From contig JAHDFS010000019.1 in assembly GCA_020628035.1 (NCBI GenBank), forward strand, positions 1 through 32,430: 32,430 bases of DNA, read 5' to 3'. Positions within the stretch are counted from its first letter, which is position 1, and each line of letters opens with the position of its first letter. This DNA comes from Rhizobiaceae bacterium (GTDB taxonomy: Bacteria; Pseudomonadota; Alphaproteobacteria; Rhizobiales; Rhizobiaceae). The position numbers were made by a program, and so were the translations under genes. Below are positions 13,336-21,847 of the stretch, one piece after another. Below the pieces are notes generated by a model that was not told the origin of the DNA, searched no databases, and was given only the letters and a program-made list of their open reading frames with translations.

Positions 13336-14484
13336 ATGTCACAAGTAACTACAGAAACTGTCATCGAATGCCTTAAGACCATTAAAGGTCCTGATCTTGA
13401 AGGCGATATCGTTTCACTTGGGTTGGTAAGCCCAATCATGATTGACGGCGGCAAGGTGATTTTCACCATCACTGTACCTTCTGATCAAACAGAAAAGCTG
13501 GAGCCGATGCGTTTGGCGGCGCAAAAGGCTGTAACAGAGCTTGATGGTGTCACAAGTGCAACGGTGATCTTTACCGCAGAACGCGCGGGTGGTTCTGCGC
13601 CGAGCTCGCAACGTCCGACAGCTTCTGCAACGCCACCACCTTCTGCACAACGCAATCCTGCAGCGCGCCAGGCCAATAACAGTGCACCGGTTCCGGGGAT
13701 AAAATCTATTGTTGCGGTTGCATCGGGTAAAGGCGGTGTTGGCAAATCCACAACATCCGTTAACTTGGCAATCGCGCTGGCCAAACTGGGTCAGAAAGTT
13801 GGCATTTTGGACGCAGATATTTATGGCCCTTCCATGCCGCGTTTAATGGGGATTACCGATCAGCCGACGGTAAACGGCAAGATCCTGACACCGCTCGAAG
13901 GTCATGGCGTTAAGGTCATGTCTATGGGCTTTTTGGTGGAAGAAGATACGCCCATGATTTGGCGCGGTCCTATGGTTATCTCAGCGCTTACTCAGATGCT
14001 ACGCGAAGTGGCTTGGGGCGATCTTGATGTGCTTGTTGTTGATATGCCGCCTGGCACAGGCGACGCGCAATTGACCATGTCGCAAAATGTGCCACTTGCT
14101 GGTGCTGTGATCGTTTCAACACCTCAAGACATTGCGCTGATTGATGCACGTAAAGGGCTCAACATGTTCCGCAAGGTGGATGTTCCAATTTTAGGTATCA
14201 TTGAGAATATGAGCACCTTTATTTGCCCTAAATGCGGAGAGCGTTCCGAGATCTTTGGACATGGTGGCGCGCGTGATGAAGCTGAGAAAGTTGGCGTTCC
14301 ATTTTTGGGTGAAATCCCACTTCACATGGACATCCGCAAAAACTCAGATGGCGGCACACCGATTGCAGCGTCCGAGCCCGATGGCCCGCATGCAGCGGCC
14401 TATGCGAGCATTGCGCAATCAGTTATCGATTCTCTGCAAGGCGCTGGATTTGAAGGCGTTGCGCCAAGTATTACATTTGAATAA
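13336..14484 (+). CDS. mrp: Iron-sulfur cluster carrier Mrp/ApbC (MIP18 domain plus P-loop ATPase)
   Basis: The N-terminal MIP18/DUF59 domain (residues 1-80, including GPDLEGDIVSLGLVSPIMI) is followed by a Pro/Ala/Ser-rich linker (about 88-125) and the P-loop domain. The deviant Walker A motif VASGKGGVGKSTTSVNLA lies near residue 128. DADIYGPSMPRLMG and DMPPGTGDAQLTMSQ give the switch and Walker B regions. IENMSTFICPKCGE (near 296) carries the conserved CxxC pair that binds a bridging 4Fe-4S cluster in the dimer. Mrp proteins hold and transfer iron-sulfur clusters to target enzymes in the cytoplasm. AGGA lies eight bases before the ATG. Follows the DUF971 gene, and a strong terminator follows the stop. 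Confidence 0.95.
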   Translation: MSQVTTETVIECLKTIKGPDLEGDIVSLGLVSPIMIDGGKVIFTITVPSDQTEKLEPMRLAAQKAVTELDGVTSATVIFTAERAGGSAPSSQRPTASATPPPSAQRNPAARQANNSAPVPGIKSIVAVASGKGGVGKSTTSVNLAIALAKLGQKVGILDADIYGPSMPRLMGITDQPTVNGKILTPLEGHGVKVMSMGFLVEEDTPMIWRGPMVISALTQMLREVAWGDLDVLVVDMPPGTGDAQLTMSQNVPLAGAVIVSTPQDIALIDARKGLNMFRKVDVPILGIIENMSTFICPKCGERSEIFGHGGARDEAEKVGVPFLGEIPLHMDIRKNSDGGTPIAASEPDGPHAAAYASIAQSVIDSLQGAGFEGVAPSITFE

Positions 14485-14491
14485 TTAATTT

Positions 14492-14518
14492 GGGCAAGCA
14501 TTAAGCCTTGCCCTTTTT
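14492..14518 (+). terminator. Rho-independent terminator after mrp
   Basis: GGGCAAG (14492-14498) pairs with CTTGCCC (14507-14513) across an 8-base loop, followed at once by TTTTT. It lies eight bases after the mrp stop and just before the end of the convergent gene. Confidence 0.9.
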
Positions 14519-14526
14519 AAATCGCT

Positions 14527-15558
14527 CTAGCTGATACAGAACTTAAATGCGGCGGCGAGTGATTGCCTATCCACATCGTTAAGATCTTTACTATATGGGA
14601 AAAAGCCTCCTGCAGCACGAGAATAGTTAAAAGATGTTCTTATAGAATCCCCTCTTACGACTAAAGCTGCTATCGCTTTTGGGAGTGTCACTTCTAAAAG
14701 CACATTATCGCCCGCGGGTTTAAGCGTAATATTATCTGCTGAAACATAATGATTTTTATCGCCGACTGAAAATACAAAATCAGCAGTATTTTCAAGTGGC
14801 ATACCAATTTGATACAATAATTTTGGGCTACCACGCTTACAATAAGCTGTTAGCTGCATTGTGTAATCGTACAGGTTTACATCACCCTTGCGTTTGCTAA
14901 AGGCAACAATGCCCTGCTTATATGGTTCGAGCTTAAAGTGATCAAAACCATAGGGTGTTTTAAGCGCAAACTCCTGTGCCTGAGCATCATTGGGATAAAA
15001 CATCGAACGGTCATTTTCCTGACTGGCAAAGGTGAAGACACGTGCGTCAATGCCCATCTCGACCATATATTGTACCAACAAACCTGATAAAACCTGAGCA
15101 CTTTCCCCATCGATGTTTTGCGTTGGTGAATAAAATCGATGAAAGCCTAGCTTATCTTCATCATCAAAAATACGGCGCCGACCGCCCATAAACGCATAAG
15201 CGCAGGCGCTTTCACACACCCCTGCACCGGGCCATTCCCAAAACTCATCTTTTGATGAAACGCCATTTCCAATTTCTGTCATGAGGCCATATTCTCTAAT
15301 GGCACGCCCTAGTTCTACACCACCAGCGAGATTACCGCCTTGGCTATGCAAAAGGACCACCTGACCATCACTAAATTCGTTCTCGACAAATTCGCGAAAT
15401 TTATCTGGGGTTTGTTTTGTAATCACACCGGAGGCGATGATTGCGCAGCTTTCAGCAGCATTGCCCTGGCATCTGTTATCAAATCTCATTTCTTCCGAAA
15501 AAGCATACAGGCTCATCAATAAAATAAAAACAGGTGTCAAAAATAGCTTCATTTTCAC
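14527..15558 (-). CDS. Periplasmic ClpP/crotonase-fold protein (COG3904-like)
   Basis: Residues 1-21 are a Sec signal peptide (KLFLTPVFILLMSLYAF), with a GAGGTG ribosome site just before the ATG. The mature N-terminal half resembles ClpP-class serine hydrolases: VVLLHSQGGNLAGGVELGRA (about 67-86) is the oxyanion-type glycine loop. CESACAYAFMGG has a candidate nucleophile Ser117 between Cys115 and Cys119, and LGFHRFY supplies His140. This is the layout of predicted periplasmic COG3904 proteins common in alphaproteobacteria. The two cysteines flanking the Ser, plus Cys30 and Cys38, may form disulfides. The C-terminal 150 residues look like a separate beta-rich domain that I do not recognise. 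Whether it is an active protease is not established. Stands alone, 19 bases from the next minus-strand gene. Confidence 0.78.
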   Translation of the reverse strand: MKMKLFLTPVFILLMSLYAFSEEMRFDNRCQGNAAESCAIIASGVITKQTPDKFREFVENEFSDGQVVLLHSQGGNLAGGVELGRAIREYGLMTEIGNGVSSKDEFWEWPGAGVCESACAYAFMGGRRRIFDDEDKLGFHRFYSPTQNIDGESAQVLSGLLVQYMVEMGIDARVFTFASQENDRSMFYPNDAQAQEFALKTPYGFDHFKLEPYKQGIVAFSKRKGDVNLYDYTMQLTAYCKRGSPKLLYQIGMPLENTADFVFSVGDKNHYVSADNITLKPAGDNVLLEVTLPKAIAALVVRGDSIRTSFNYSRAAGGFFPYSKDLNDVDRQSLAAAFKFCIS

Positions 15559-15577
15559 CTCGATTTACGAGCGCAAA

Positions 15578-16750
15578 TTAGGTTGGTTTGTAATCGCACA
15601 GCCAATTGATATCCATTACATTAACAAATCTTGCGAGGCGCTCAAGTTCGGCATCTAGCTTTTCCCATCGTGCTTGTCCCCATTTGGTTTTTTGCTCCGG
15701 CCAGAACTGGATGATATTGAGCTCGTTTTTTTTGCGGTCTGCTTTCACTTCAATTCGGCCAACGAGCCGGTCACCTTCCAAAATCGGGTAAACATAATAT
15801 CCCCATTGTCGCTTGGCCGCCGGCACAAACATTTCAATGCGATAATTAAAACCAAATAATCGCTCCAAACGATTGCGATCGCGGATCGCCGGGTCAAACG
15901 GATTTAAAATACGCAATCGTGTGGTTGGTTTTTCAAGGCGTGAGAGCCTTTCCTCAATGTCATGAGGGCCAAAGGCCTCGACCCAAGACCCGTCATGGGA
16001 TTGAACTTTAAGTGGCACAAGGTTTTTGTGATTTTCTGCCCAGGATTTAACCTCATTAAGATCGGTAGCTTCCCAGAATTTATGCACTTGCGATACATTG
16101 CCGAATGACAGCCGATCCAGTGCCGCTTCGCATAGCCAATTCACCTGTTCTTGCTCGGCAATGTCTTGATCCCATAAGTGCTCTGGAAAAACCCTTTCTG
16201 CGAGATTGTAGAACTTGGTAAAATTTACCCGATGGCAGGTTGCAAGTTCACCGGAATACCACATGTAATCCAAAGCAAGTTTATGAGGTGGGCGTTGCCA
16301 CATGGTTTTCTCGCCAACAATTTTGGTATCAAAATCATGGGTCGAGAGCGCACCCTCGTCGCGAATGCGATCTTTAATTTCTTGCCGGCCCTCCGGCCCC
16401 AACATACTCGAATACCAATTGGAATTGTCGATCCGTTCCTTCTTGCGCTTGAACTGTCGCTTCCACATGGGCAAAAATTCCATGGGAAGCACCGATGCAT
16501 CATGGGTAAAATGTTCAAAAATCAACCGATCTTTGCCCAAAGCCTTGTCCAGCATGGGTTCGCGATAATTTTGATTGCGGCTCCACAAAATATGGTGATG
16601 CGCTCTAGACACGACTTGGATCGTATCAAGCTGCACAAAACCGAGCTTCTGGATCATCTTTTGCAAGTCTAGCTTGCCAGTTGGCGTTTTGGATAAGCCA
16701 TTGGTCGCCAACCAAAGTGATCTTGCTGTTCGATTGTCAATTTCTAGCAT
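15578..16750 (-). CDS. YcaQ/AlkX-type winged-helix DNA glycosylase (HTH_42 superfamily)
   Basis: The 390 residues fit the HTH_42 family, whose characterised members AlkZ and E. coli YcaQ (AlkX) unhook DNA interstrand crosslinks and excise bulky alkylated bases. The key motif is FVQLDTIQVVSRAHHHILWSR. In AlkZ the catalytic triplet is Q-x-Q and in AlkX it is Q-x-D; here it reads Q40-L41-D42, so this is the AlkX type. Three winged-helix modules are implied by the length. Further family features are EALGPHDIEERLSRLE-like (here VEAFGPHDIEERL), RLRILNPFDPAIRDRNRLER and FGFNYRIEMFVPAAKRQWGY. The last segment is the strongly conserved YxxPxxKRxxGYY-type motif. Followed after 31 bases (upstream) by an SDR gene on the same strand with no obvious functional link. 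Confidence 0.87.
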   Translation of the reverse strand: MLEIDNRTARSLWLATNGLSKTPTGKLDLQKMIQKLGFVQLDTIQVVSRAHHHILWSRNQNYREPMLDKALGKDRLIFEHFTHDASVLPMEFLPMWKRQFKRKKERIDNSNWYSSMLGPEGRQEIKDRIRDEGALSTHDFDTKIVGEKTMWQRPPHKLALDYMWYSGELATCHRVNFTKFYNLAERVFPEHLWDQDIAEQEQVNWLCEAALDRLSFGNVSQVHKFWEATDLNEVKSWAENHKNLVPLKVQSHDGSWVEAFGPHDIEERLSRLEKPTTRLRILNPFDPAIRDRNRLERLFGFNYRIEMFVPAAKRQWGYYVYPILEGDRLVGRIEVKADRKKNELNIIQFWPEQKTKWGQARWEKLDAELERLARFVNVMDINWLCDYKPT

Positions 16751-16781
16751 TTATTTAGCCGCGAATCCTTCCGATAGGAGA

Positions 16782-17519
16782 TTAATATGTAGCGCGGCCA
16801 CCGGATAAATCAAACACACCACCTGTGGTGAAACTATTTTCTTCTGAGACCAACCAAGCAATCATCTCAGCCGCTTCCTCAACCTCTAAGAACCGTCCGC
16901 GCGGGATTTTAGACAGCATATATTGAATATGCTCCTCACTCATTTGATCAAATATCCGGGTTTTGGCTGCAGCTGGCGTCACGCAGTTAACGGCAATATC
17001 CTCATCCGCATGTTCCTTGCCAAGCGATTTTGTCAAAGCGATGACCCCGGCTTTAGCAGATGAATATGCAGATGCATTTGGATTACCCTCTTTGCCCGCA
17101 ACAGAAGCAATATTTAAAATCCGGCCATAACCGTGAGCCTGCATGCGCGCGACAACAGCCTTATTGACAATGAAAGTGCCGTTGAGATCAACATCAATTA
17201 CCTGCCGCCAGGCATTGATGTCATAATCAACCAGGCGGTGATTGGGACCTGTGATCCCGGCGCTATGAACAAGAGCCGTGATGGGGCCCAATTCTTCTTC
17301 AGTTTGCGCAACAGCGCTAAAAACCTGATCTGCGTCAATTACATTAACGCTGCAGATGCAATGTCGATATTCACTGAGCACCTCTTTGGCGCTGTCCATG
17401 GCAGCTTTATCCATATCCCAAATGGCAATCGAAAATCCTTGCTTTGCCAATTTTATCGCCGTAGCAAGACCAATACCTTGCGCCCCTCCGGTGATAACTG
17501 CGACCTGTTTTCTCTTCAT
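16782..17519 (-). CDS. Short-chain dehydrogenase/reductase (FabG-like)
   Basis: A classical SDR of 245 residues. The NAD(P)-binding motif is TGGAQGIGLATA (about residues 10-21) and the acidic residue in IWDMDKA suggests NAD preference. VHSAGI corresponds to the NNAG motif but with Asn-Asn replaced by His-Ser. NIASVAG supplies the catalytic Ser and YSSAK the Tyr and Lys (about 151-155). The C-terminal NCVTPAAAKTRIFDQM and TTGGVFDLSGGRATY are typical of the FabG/sugar dehydrogenase subgroup. Substrate cannot be told from sequence; 3-oxoacyl or sugar alcohol are common for this subgroup. The upstream gene is a membrane protein, so it is probably transcribed alone. Confidence 0.9.
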   Translation of the reverse strand: MKRKQVAVITGGAQGIGLATAIKLAKQGFSIAIWDMDKAAMDSAKEVLSEYRHCICSVNVIDADQVFSAVAQTEEELGPITALVHSAGITGPNHRLVDYDINAWRQVIDVDLNGTFIVNKAVVARMQAHGYGRILNIASVAGKEGNPNASAYSSAKAGVIALTKSLGKEHADEDIAVNCVTPAAAKTRIFDQMSEEHIQYMLSKIPRGRFLEVEEAAEMIAWLVSEENSFTTGGVFDLSGGRATY

Positions 17520-17590
17520 CTTCCCAACTCCTCCTCTGAAAAAATTTATTCCTTAACTTAAATTCAGTTAACTTGTGTAAACATCTGTTT

Positions 17591-18190
17591 TTATGTAGCT
17601 TTATGATGTCTCCAAGCTCTGACAAGCCAAATAATACTGATTAATCCAATCACACCAGCGATGATGAAACCTAGGAAGTTACTCACCAGATCTGTTAAGT
17701 TCGACAGATGTCCTGCAGAGTAATACCCAACAAACACATAAGCGAGCGTCCAACAGGCTGCGCCAATGCTGGCTGAGATAGAAAAGTTGGGCCATTTAAA
17801 ACCTGTGGCACCGCAAATGTAACTTACCCATGGGCCCGCGGGACTAACAACAGTTCTTGATAGGATGATTGCAGTATTGCCCCTTTTATCTAATAGGTTT
17901 TCTGCTTTGCCGATGATTTTTTCTACTTTGCTGAACTTTTTCAATCGACTGATCAGTCCAGGTCCGCCTTTTCGCGCAATATTATATGCAATTTGATCGC
18001 CTGCGATAAAACTTAACAATGTAACTGCGACCACCTGCCAGAGTGTGAGATCGCCGGTTGCAGCAAATCCACCCGCAGCCAGAGCCAACATGGCAGATGG
18101 CAATGGGATGCCTAAACAGGCAATGGTCGTCACGACGAATACCACCGAGAGCCCGTATTCCGGGATAAGCGCCAGAACATAATCGGTCAT
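17591..18190 (-). CDS. DedA-family membrane protein (SNARE-associated/VTT domain)
   Basis: The 199 residues contain four to five membrane helices: about 12-42 (SVVFVVTTIACLGIPLPSAM), 48-70, 135-155 and 165-190. The DedA signature is visible: CLGIPLPSAMLALAAGGFA at the start, FIAGDQIAYNIARKGG with the conserved Asp/Gln in the re-entrant loop, and ILSRTVVSPAGPWVSYICGA matching the F.sRf.pg.R.....aG motif, although the second Arg of that motif is replaced. DedA/VTT proteins move lipid carriers such as undecaprenyl phosphate or phospholipids across the inner membrane and are needed for proton-gradient maintenance. It overlaps the small membrane protein gene by four bases (ATGA) and is its downstream partner. 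Confidence 0.87.
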   Translation of the reverse strand: MTDYVLALIPEYGLSVVFVVTTIACLGIPLPSAMLALAAGGFAATGDLTLWQVVAVTLLSFIAGDQIAYNIARKGGPGLISRLKKFSKVEKIIGKAENLLDKRGNTAIILSRTVVSPAGPWVSYICGATGFKWPNFSISASIGAACWTLAYVFVGYYSAGHLSNLTDLVSNFLGFIIAGVIGLISIIWLVRAWRHHKAT

Positions 18191-18624
18191 TGCGTATTTT
18201 CCGCCTTTGCCGGCTTTTCAGGTTTTTCGGGCTTTTCTTTTTTCGGCGGGCGCTTTTCTTCTAAAGACTTTAAATGTGCAGCTTGCGCTTCGTTTATGCG
18301 GGTTTGCAATTCTTCAAGCGTGATACCCAAATCTTCAAGAACCCTGGTGAGAGGTTTGCGCTTATCAATTTTAGGCCGCAAACCCATGACCTCATCAACA
18401 ATGGGCGGCGGAAGATCATAGGACATGACCACATAGCGCGGCGTCATCCAATATTCTAATGGCTGGTTTTGGTGCCTTGGATCAGCAAAGTAGATCAGGT
18501 TTGCAATAAAACCTTTTGAAAAAAATATTACAGCAATGATCGAAGCCAGCAGAAGTCCGATCGGGATCATGTTCTTTTTGGCAAAAGATAAAAATGATCG
18601 ATCCGCAGATGATGGATTACTCAC
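18187..18624 (-). CDS. Small membrane-anchored protein with charged C-terminal tail
   Basis: The 145-residue product has one membrane helix near residues 18-38 (NMIPIGLLLASIIAVIFFSK) with a short basic N-terminus. After it comes PRHQNQPLEYWMTPRYVVMS then PPPIVDEVMGLRP and KPLTRVLEDLGITLEELQTR, the last of which resembles a small helix-turn-helix-like helical pair. The tail is an unusual repeat of E-K-P units (KKEKPEKPEKPAKAE). I do not recognise a named family; similar sequences with the PRYVxxSxxxPPxxV pattern appear from memory to be common upstream of DedA or beta-lactamase genes in Hyphomicrobiales. Overlaps the DedA gene by ATGA, so the two are co-translated and probably act together at the inner membrane. 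Confidence 0.75.
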   Translation of the reverse strand: MSNPSSADRSFLSFAKKNMIPIGLLLASIIAVIFFSKGFIANLIYFADPRHQNQPLEYWMTPRYVVMSYDLPPPIVDEVMGLRPKIDKRKPLTRVLEDLGITLEELQTRINEAQAAHLKSLEEKRPPKKEKPEKPEKPAKAENTQ

Positions 18625-18853
18625 AATAATAACCGCCTTTTGAAAACCTCATCTAGCACTAAGGCCAAACCAGGTTTCTTTCAACTCCTGTTCTGGGAGC
18701 GATAGGAAAAAGAATACTTTGAAACATGAATGGCAAGACGGAATAGATAAATTTGTAACAATGTGTTTTTTCATATTTTAAGAGATCTCTGATACTTTTC
18801 CATCAAATTTAGGGACAATTTGTACTCAAATACATTAAATCAGGGGTGGATTA

Positions 18854-19972
18854 ATGATTATGAGCAACCAAACGGCAAAACACGTTTATAAAAATTCATC
18901 GGAAATTCCGGTGAATGCGGATAATTCGATCGTCATCCAACAAGAGAGCGATTTTAATTTTTCCGGCAATGAATATCGTGATTTGTTCCGGCAATCTTTT
19001 GCAACGGCATTTCAGTCCCCCGTCTGGTTAGATGAACTTTACAAACAGCTCGCACCCAATCGTGGTGCGACAAAAATTGTTATCACAGGTCGCGATAGCG
19101 CTAATGGTTCGCTTAAATTTGTATTGCCTCTCATCACACGCAAGCTCAAAGGCATTACGCTGCTGGAGTCTGCAGATCTGGGTGTTTGCGATTATTCCGC
19201 ACCTGTTGTGCATCAAAATCATCTTGACCAGCTTGCGCTGACAGATGATTTGAAATCACAGATCAAAAAAGAAATCGGCAAATTTGATATCATCCGATTG
19301 AAGCCTGTGCGCGATCAATCTCGCATGGAATGGGAGTTGTTTTTTGATGGCACCTTCGAACAACTTGATTTTTCATCTCATGAAGCCGCTCTAGGTGAAG
19401 ATTATGCTGTTTGGCGCGAAGATAATTTCGAGCCCAAGCACCGAAAGAAAATTGATTACAACATTCGCCGGATAACCAATCATCATGAAAGTGTTTCCTT
19501 TGATTTAATCCCGGCCAATGAGTGCGGCGAAATTATCACAAAAATACAGGCCTTACGCGCCGGTCGGTTTGAAGGTGATCCGATCCAACAGGATTTTGTA
19601 TTGTCCTTTTATAAAAAGATTGCAGAACAAGGGCAATTAGAAGGGTTCGCAAGAACTTATGTGCTGAAAGCTGATGGCAAATTTGTTGGCGCATTATTTG
19701 GTCTGACCAATGATAAAACCCACCACGGCATGCTGATGGCGTGTGACTATAATGCCTTTAGCAAATTTGCACCGGTTTTCAGTATGGTCGATTTACTCAT
19801 GGCTGATTGGCACAAAGATGGTGGTCGGATTTGTGATTTTGATATTGGTGATGAACCGTTCAAGCCAAAATATGGCACCAAGCCAGTCAAACTGTTCAAG
19901 ATGACCGAAGCAGTTAGCCCCAAAGGTAAGTTAGCGCTTAAATTATTGGAAACTGCCAATAAAAGCATCTAA
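18854..19972 (+). CDS. BioF2/CelD-like GNAT-fold acyltransferase
   Basis: The 372 residues have the Acetyltransf_6 (BioF2-like, formerly CelD) layout: an opening TAFQSPVWLDELYKQLAPNR (the F.s..W.....) that marks the family, a first half that binds substrate, then HRKKIDYNIRRITNHHESVS near 200 and YVLKADGKFVGALFGLTNDK near 275, with YGTKPVKLFKMTEAVSP near the C-terminus. Family members transfer acyl groups to polysaccharide or exopolysaccharide precursors. No signal peptide or membrane helix. GGGGTGGA lies just ahead of the ATG. It is convergent with the neuA end 18 bases away, so it may acylate a surface polysaccharide or sugar made by that locus, but it is transcribed separately. Confidence 0.83.
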   Translation: MIMSNQTAKHVYKNSSEIPVNADNSIVIQQESDFNFSGNEYRDLFRQSFATAFQSPVWLDELYKQLAPNRGATKIVITGRDSANGSLKFVLPLITRKLKGITLLESADLGVCDYSAPVVHQNHLDQLALTDDLKSQIKKEIGKFDIIRLKPVRDQSRMEWELFFDGTFEQLDFSSHEAALGEDYAVWREDNFEPKHRKKIDYNIRRITNHHESVSFDLIPANECGEIITKIQALRAGRFEGDPIQQDFVLSFYKKIAEQGQLEGFARTYVLKADGKFVGALFGLTNDKTHHGMLMACDYNAFSKFAPVFSMVDLLMADWHKDGGRICDFDIGDEPFKPKYGTKPVKLFKMTEAVSPKGKLALKLLETANKSI

Positions 19973-19990
19973 GTTTAAAAACCAGCGTAT

Positions 19991-20710
19991 TTAAGTTTCA
20001 ATAATATCGGCACTTTGCTCGTTGATCAGCTTTTCGGCACGGGCTAAATCGGCCTGCACATCGATATCGATAGACTGTTCGGTTTGTATAGCACCAATTG
20101 ATTGGCATGCCATGCCGCCATTCTTTTTAAATGTGTCTGCACCAAAAACGTAAATTGCGCCATTGGGGCGAACCATATCCGGTAAATCCTGACGATTGGA
20201 AAAACAATATTCAGGTTTAACCACAGGCACAAAAGTGCCATTGTCATCAAGCGAACCAAACTTGAGGAAGCCTGAACTTACAGGACTCACAGACTTCACC
20301 AAATCAAAGCTATTTGCTTTAAAAAATTCCACAGCTTTGCGAACATCTTCATCCTGCCGAAGTGGAGAAGTTGCTTGCAACAGCACGCAAATGTCTGGTG
20401 TGAAATCACGCCCCTCTAGGTGATTAAGCACATGTAGAAGCACATCATCCATGGGTGTTGTATCTTGTGATAAGGCTTCTGGCCGCTCAATCACATAGCA
20501 ATTATCCGGCAGATCAGCATTGAGCACAGAAGGAATATCTGTTGAGATTACGCATTGGCCAAATAAGCGCAACGCTTGCTCGACAGAATACAGATAGAGT
20601 GCTTTGCCTGCCAAGGTCATGATGTTTTTATCCGGCAGGCCCTTGGAACCTTTACGAATAGGAATGATTGGCAATGCTTTTTGCGGATCAAGATTGACCA
20701 TTTGCACCAT
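19991..20710 (-). CDS. neuA: Acylneuraminate-type CMP-sugar synthetase (NeuA)
   Basis: The enzyme activates a nonulosonic acid with CTP. The nucleotide-binding signature is IIPIRKGSKGLPDKNIMTLA, equivalent to the usual IPARGGSKGIPxKNI; DVLLHVLNHLEG and CVLLQATSPLRQDEDVRKAV follow, the LQxTSPLR segment being diagnostic. C-terminal AIQTEQSIDIDVQADLARAE gives the metal-binding Asp pair. The length is about 239. The start is uncertain among a TTG at 20716, an ATG at 20710 and an ATG at 20701; all overlap the end of neuC by 14-29 bases, so translation is coupled. Last gene of the minus-strand locus. Whether the sugar is neuraminic, legionaminic or another nine-carbon acid is not decided by sequence. 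Confidence 0.9.
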   Translation of the reverse strand: MVQMVNLDPQKALPIIPIRKGSKGLPDKNIMTLAGKALYLYSVEQALRLFGQCVISTDIPSVLNADLPDNCYVIERPEALSQDTTPMDDVLLHVLNHLEGRDFTPDICVLLQATSPLRQDEDVRKAVEFFKANSFDLVKSVSPVSSGFLKFGSLDDNGTFVPVVKPEYCFSNRQDLPDMVRPNGAIYVFGADTFKKNGGMACQSIGAIQTEQSIDIDVQADLARAEKLINEQSADIIET

Positions 20711-21842
20711 CGGCAAAATATTTTTGAAGCGGCGTGTCCCAAAATTCCGACGATAAAATCAATTCAGCAAATTTTGCCGAAGCCAGGCCTTCACCGAAGG
20801 ATTCGTCTCGCGGATATTTTTTACCCCATTCATGCTCGATGAACGACGCGATTTTTTCCGTATCAAAACACGATGCTTTTGCGACAGATTCCGCCAAGGC
20901 GCGATTATTTTGTCGTGTACCGAGACTTAAGGAAGGAACCCCCAAATAGGGCGCTTCCCTTACGCCAGCACTTGAATTCCCGATAATGATCTTTGCGTTC
21001 TTTAACAACTCAGAAAAATATTGAAAACGCATGGATGGCAGGACCCTAAAACGGTCCGAAGGGAGCTTTTCGATCTCGTCTTCAATATCTTTCGAACCAG
21101 GGTCGTTATTGGGCATGATGACGACGAAATACTTGCCCGACTTCTTGAGCGTGGTGAACAAAGACTTGGCCTGATCAGCAGTTTTATGGACTTCTGATGT
21201 CACAGGATGGAAAACACAAATACCATAATCCTTGCTGGCAATTTCATACCAATCAAAAACGGCTTCGAGCGAAACGCCGGACGGTTTTGAATGAATATCT
21301 AATTCGGGTGAACCAATGACCTTCACTGAGCGCGGATCCTCACCCAATCTAATTACCCGTTCTGCGGCCACTTTGGAGGATACGAAATGAACTGTCGATA
21401 GTTTGGTATTACAATGGCGGAAAACTTCGTCAATCGTGCCGGACACTTCACCGCCTTCAATATGAGCGCACATGATGTAGTTCATTGCGCATACCAAAGA
21501 GCAGGCTAAAGCTTCAACGCGATCACCATGAATGATCACAAGATCGGGTCGCATTTCCTGCAAAAAGTCTGAAAATCCGGTGATGGTCTTCGCCGTCACC
21601 ATATCTTGCGGATCGCCCTCACGCTGATTGATATATTCTACAATCTGAAAACGGTTTTGCCGATAAATCTCATATTTCGTATGGCCATATTTTTTCATCA
21701 TATGCATGCCAGTTACGAAAAATGTAACAGGAAACCCTGCATCCGCTGCGGCAATTGCCAGCGGTTCTAACTTACCGAAATCTGCTCGTGTACCTGTCAC
21801 AAACAATATATGGCGATCCTGAGGTTGGACCTTATCAGACAT
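20688..21842 (-). CDS. neuC: UDP-N-acetylglucosamine 2-epimerase (hydrolysing), NeuC/LegG type
   Basis: The 384-residue protein has the epimerase 2 (GT-B-like) fold. Markers: VTGTRADFGKLEPL at the N-terminus, VIIHGDRVEALAC with the catalytic-site Asp and Arg, HIEGGEVSGTIDEVFRHCNT, then KLSTVHFVSS, RLGEDPRSVKVIGSPELD and GNSSAGVREAPYLGVPSLSLGTRQ. The G-T-I-D-E and R-H motifs are the hydrolysing type that releases ManNAc (or a 6-deoxy diamino analogue in LegG), as opposed to the non-hydrolysing WecB. Length is normal. Six bases after the neuB stop, and overlapping neuA, so this is an operon core. Gives the six-carbon precursor that NeuB condenses. Confidence 0.92.
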   Translation of the reverse strand: MSDKVQPQDRHILFVTGTRADFGKLEPLAIAAADAGFPVTFFVTGMHMMKKYGHTKYEIYRQNRFQIVEYINQREGDPQDMVTAKTITGFSDFLQEMRPDLVIIHGDRVEALACSLVCAMNYIMCAHIEGGEVSGTIDEVFRHCNTKLSTVHFVSSKVAAERVIRLGEDPRSVKVIGSPELDIHSKPSGVSLEAVFDWYEIASKDYGICVFHPVTSEVHKTADQAKSLFTTLKKSGKYFVVIMPNNDPGSKDIEDEIEKLPSDRFRVLPSMRFQYFSELLKNAKIIIGNSSAGVREAPYLGVPSLSLGTRQNNRALAESVAKASCFDTEKIASFIEHEWGKKYPRDESFGEGLASAKFAELILSSEFWDTPLQKYFADGANGQS

Positions 21843-21847
21843 GGCAG

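Noticed and set aside
20688-21842. NeuC homologue as a non-hydrolysing WecB-type epimerase
   Set aside because: The GTRADFGK start and the GTIDE/RH motifs are of the hydrolysing type, and it sits between neuB and neuA.
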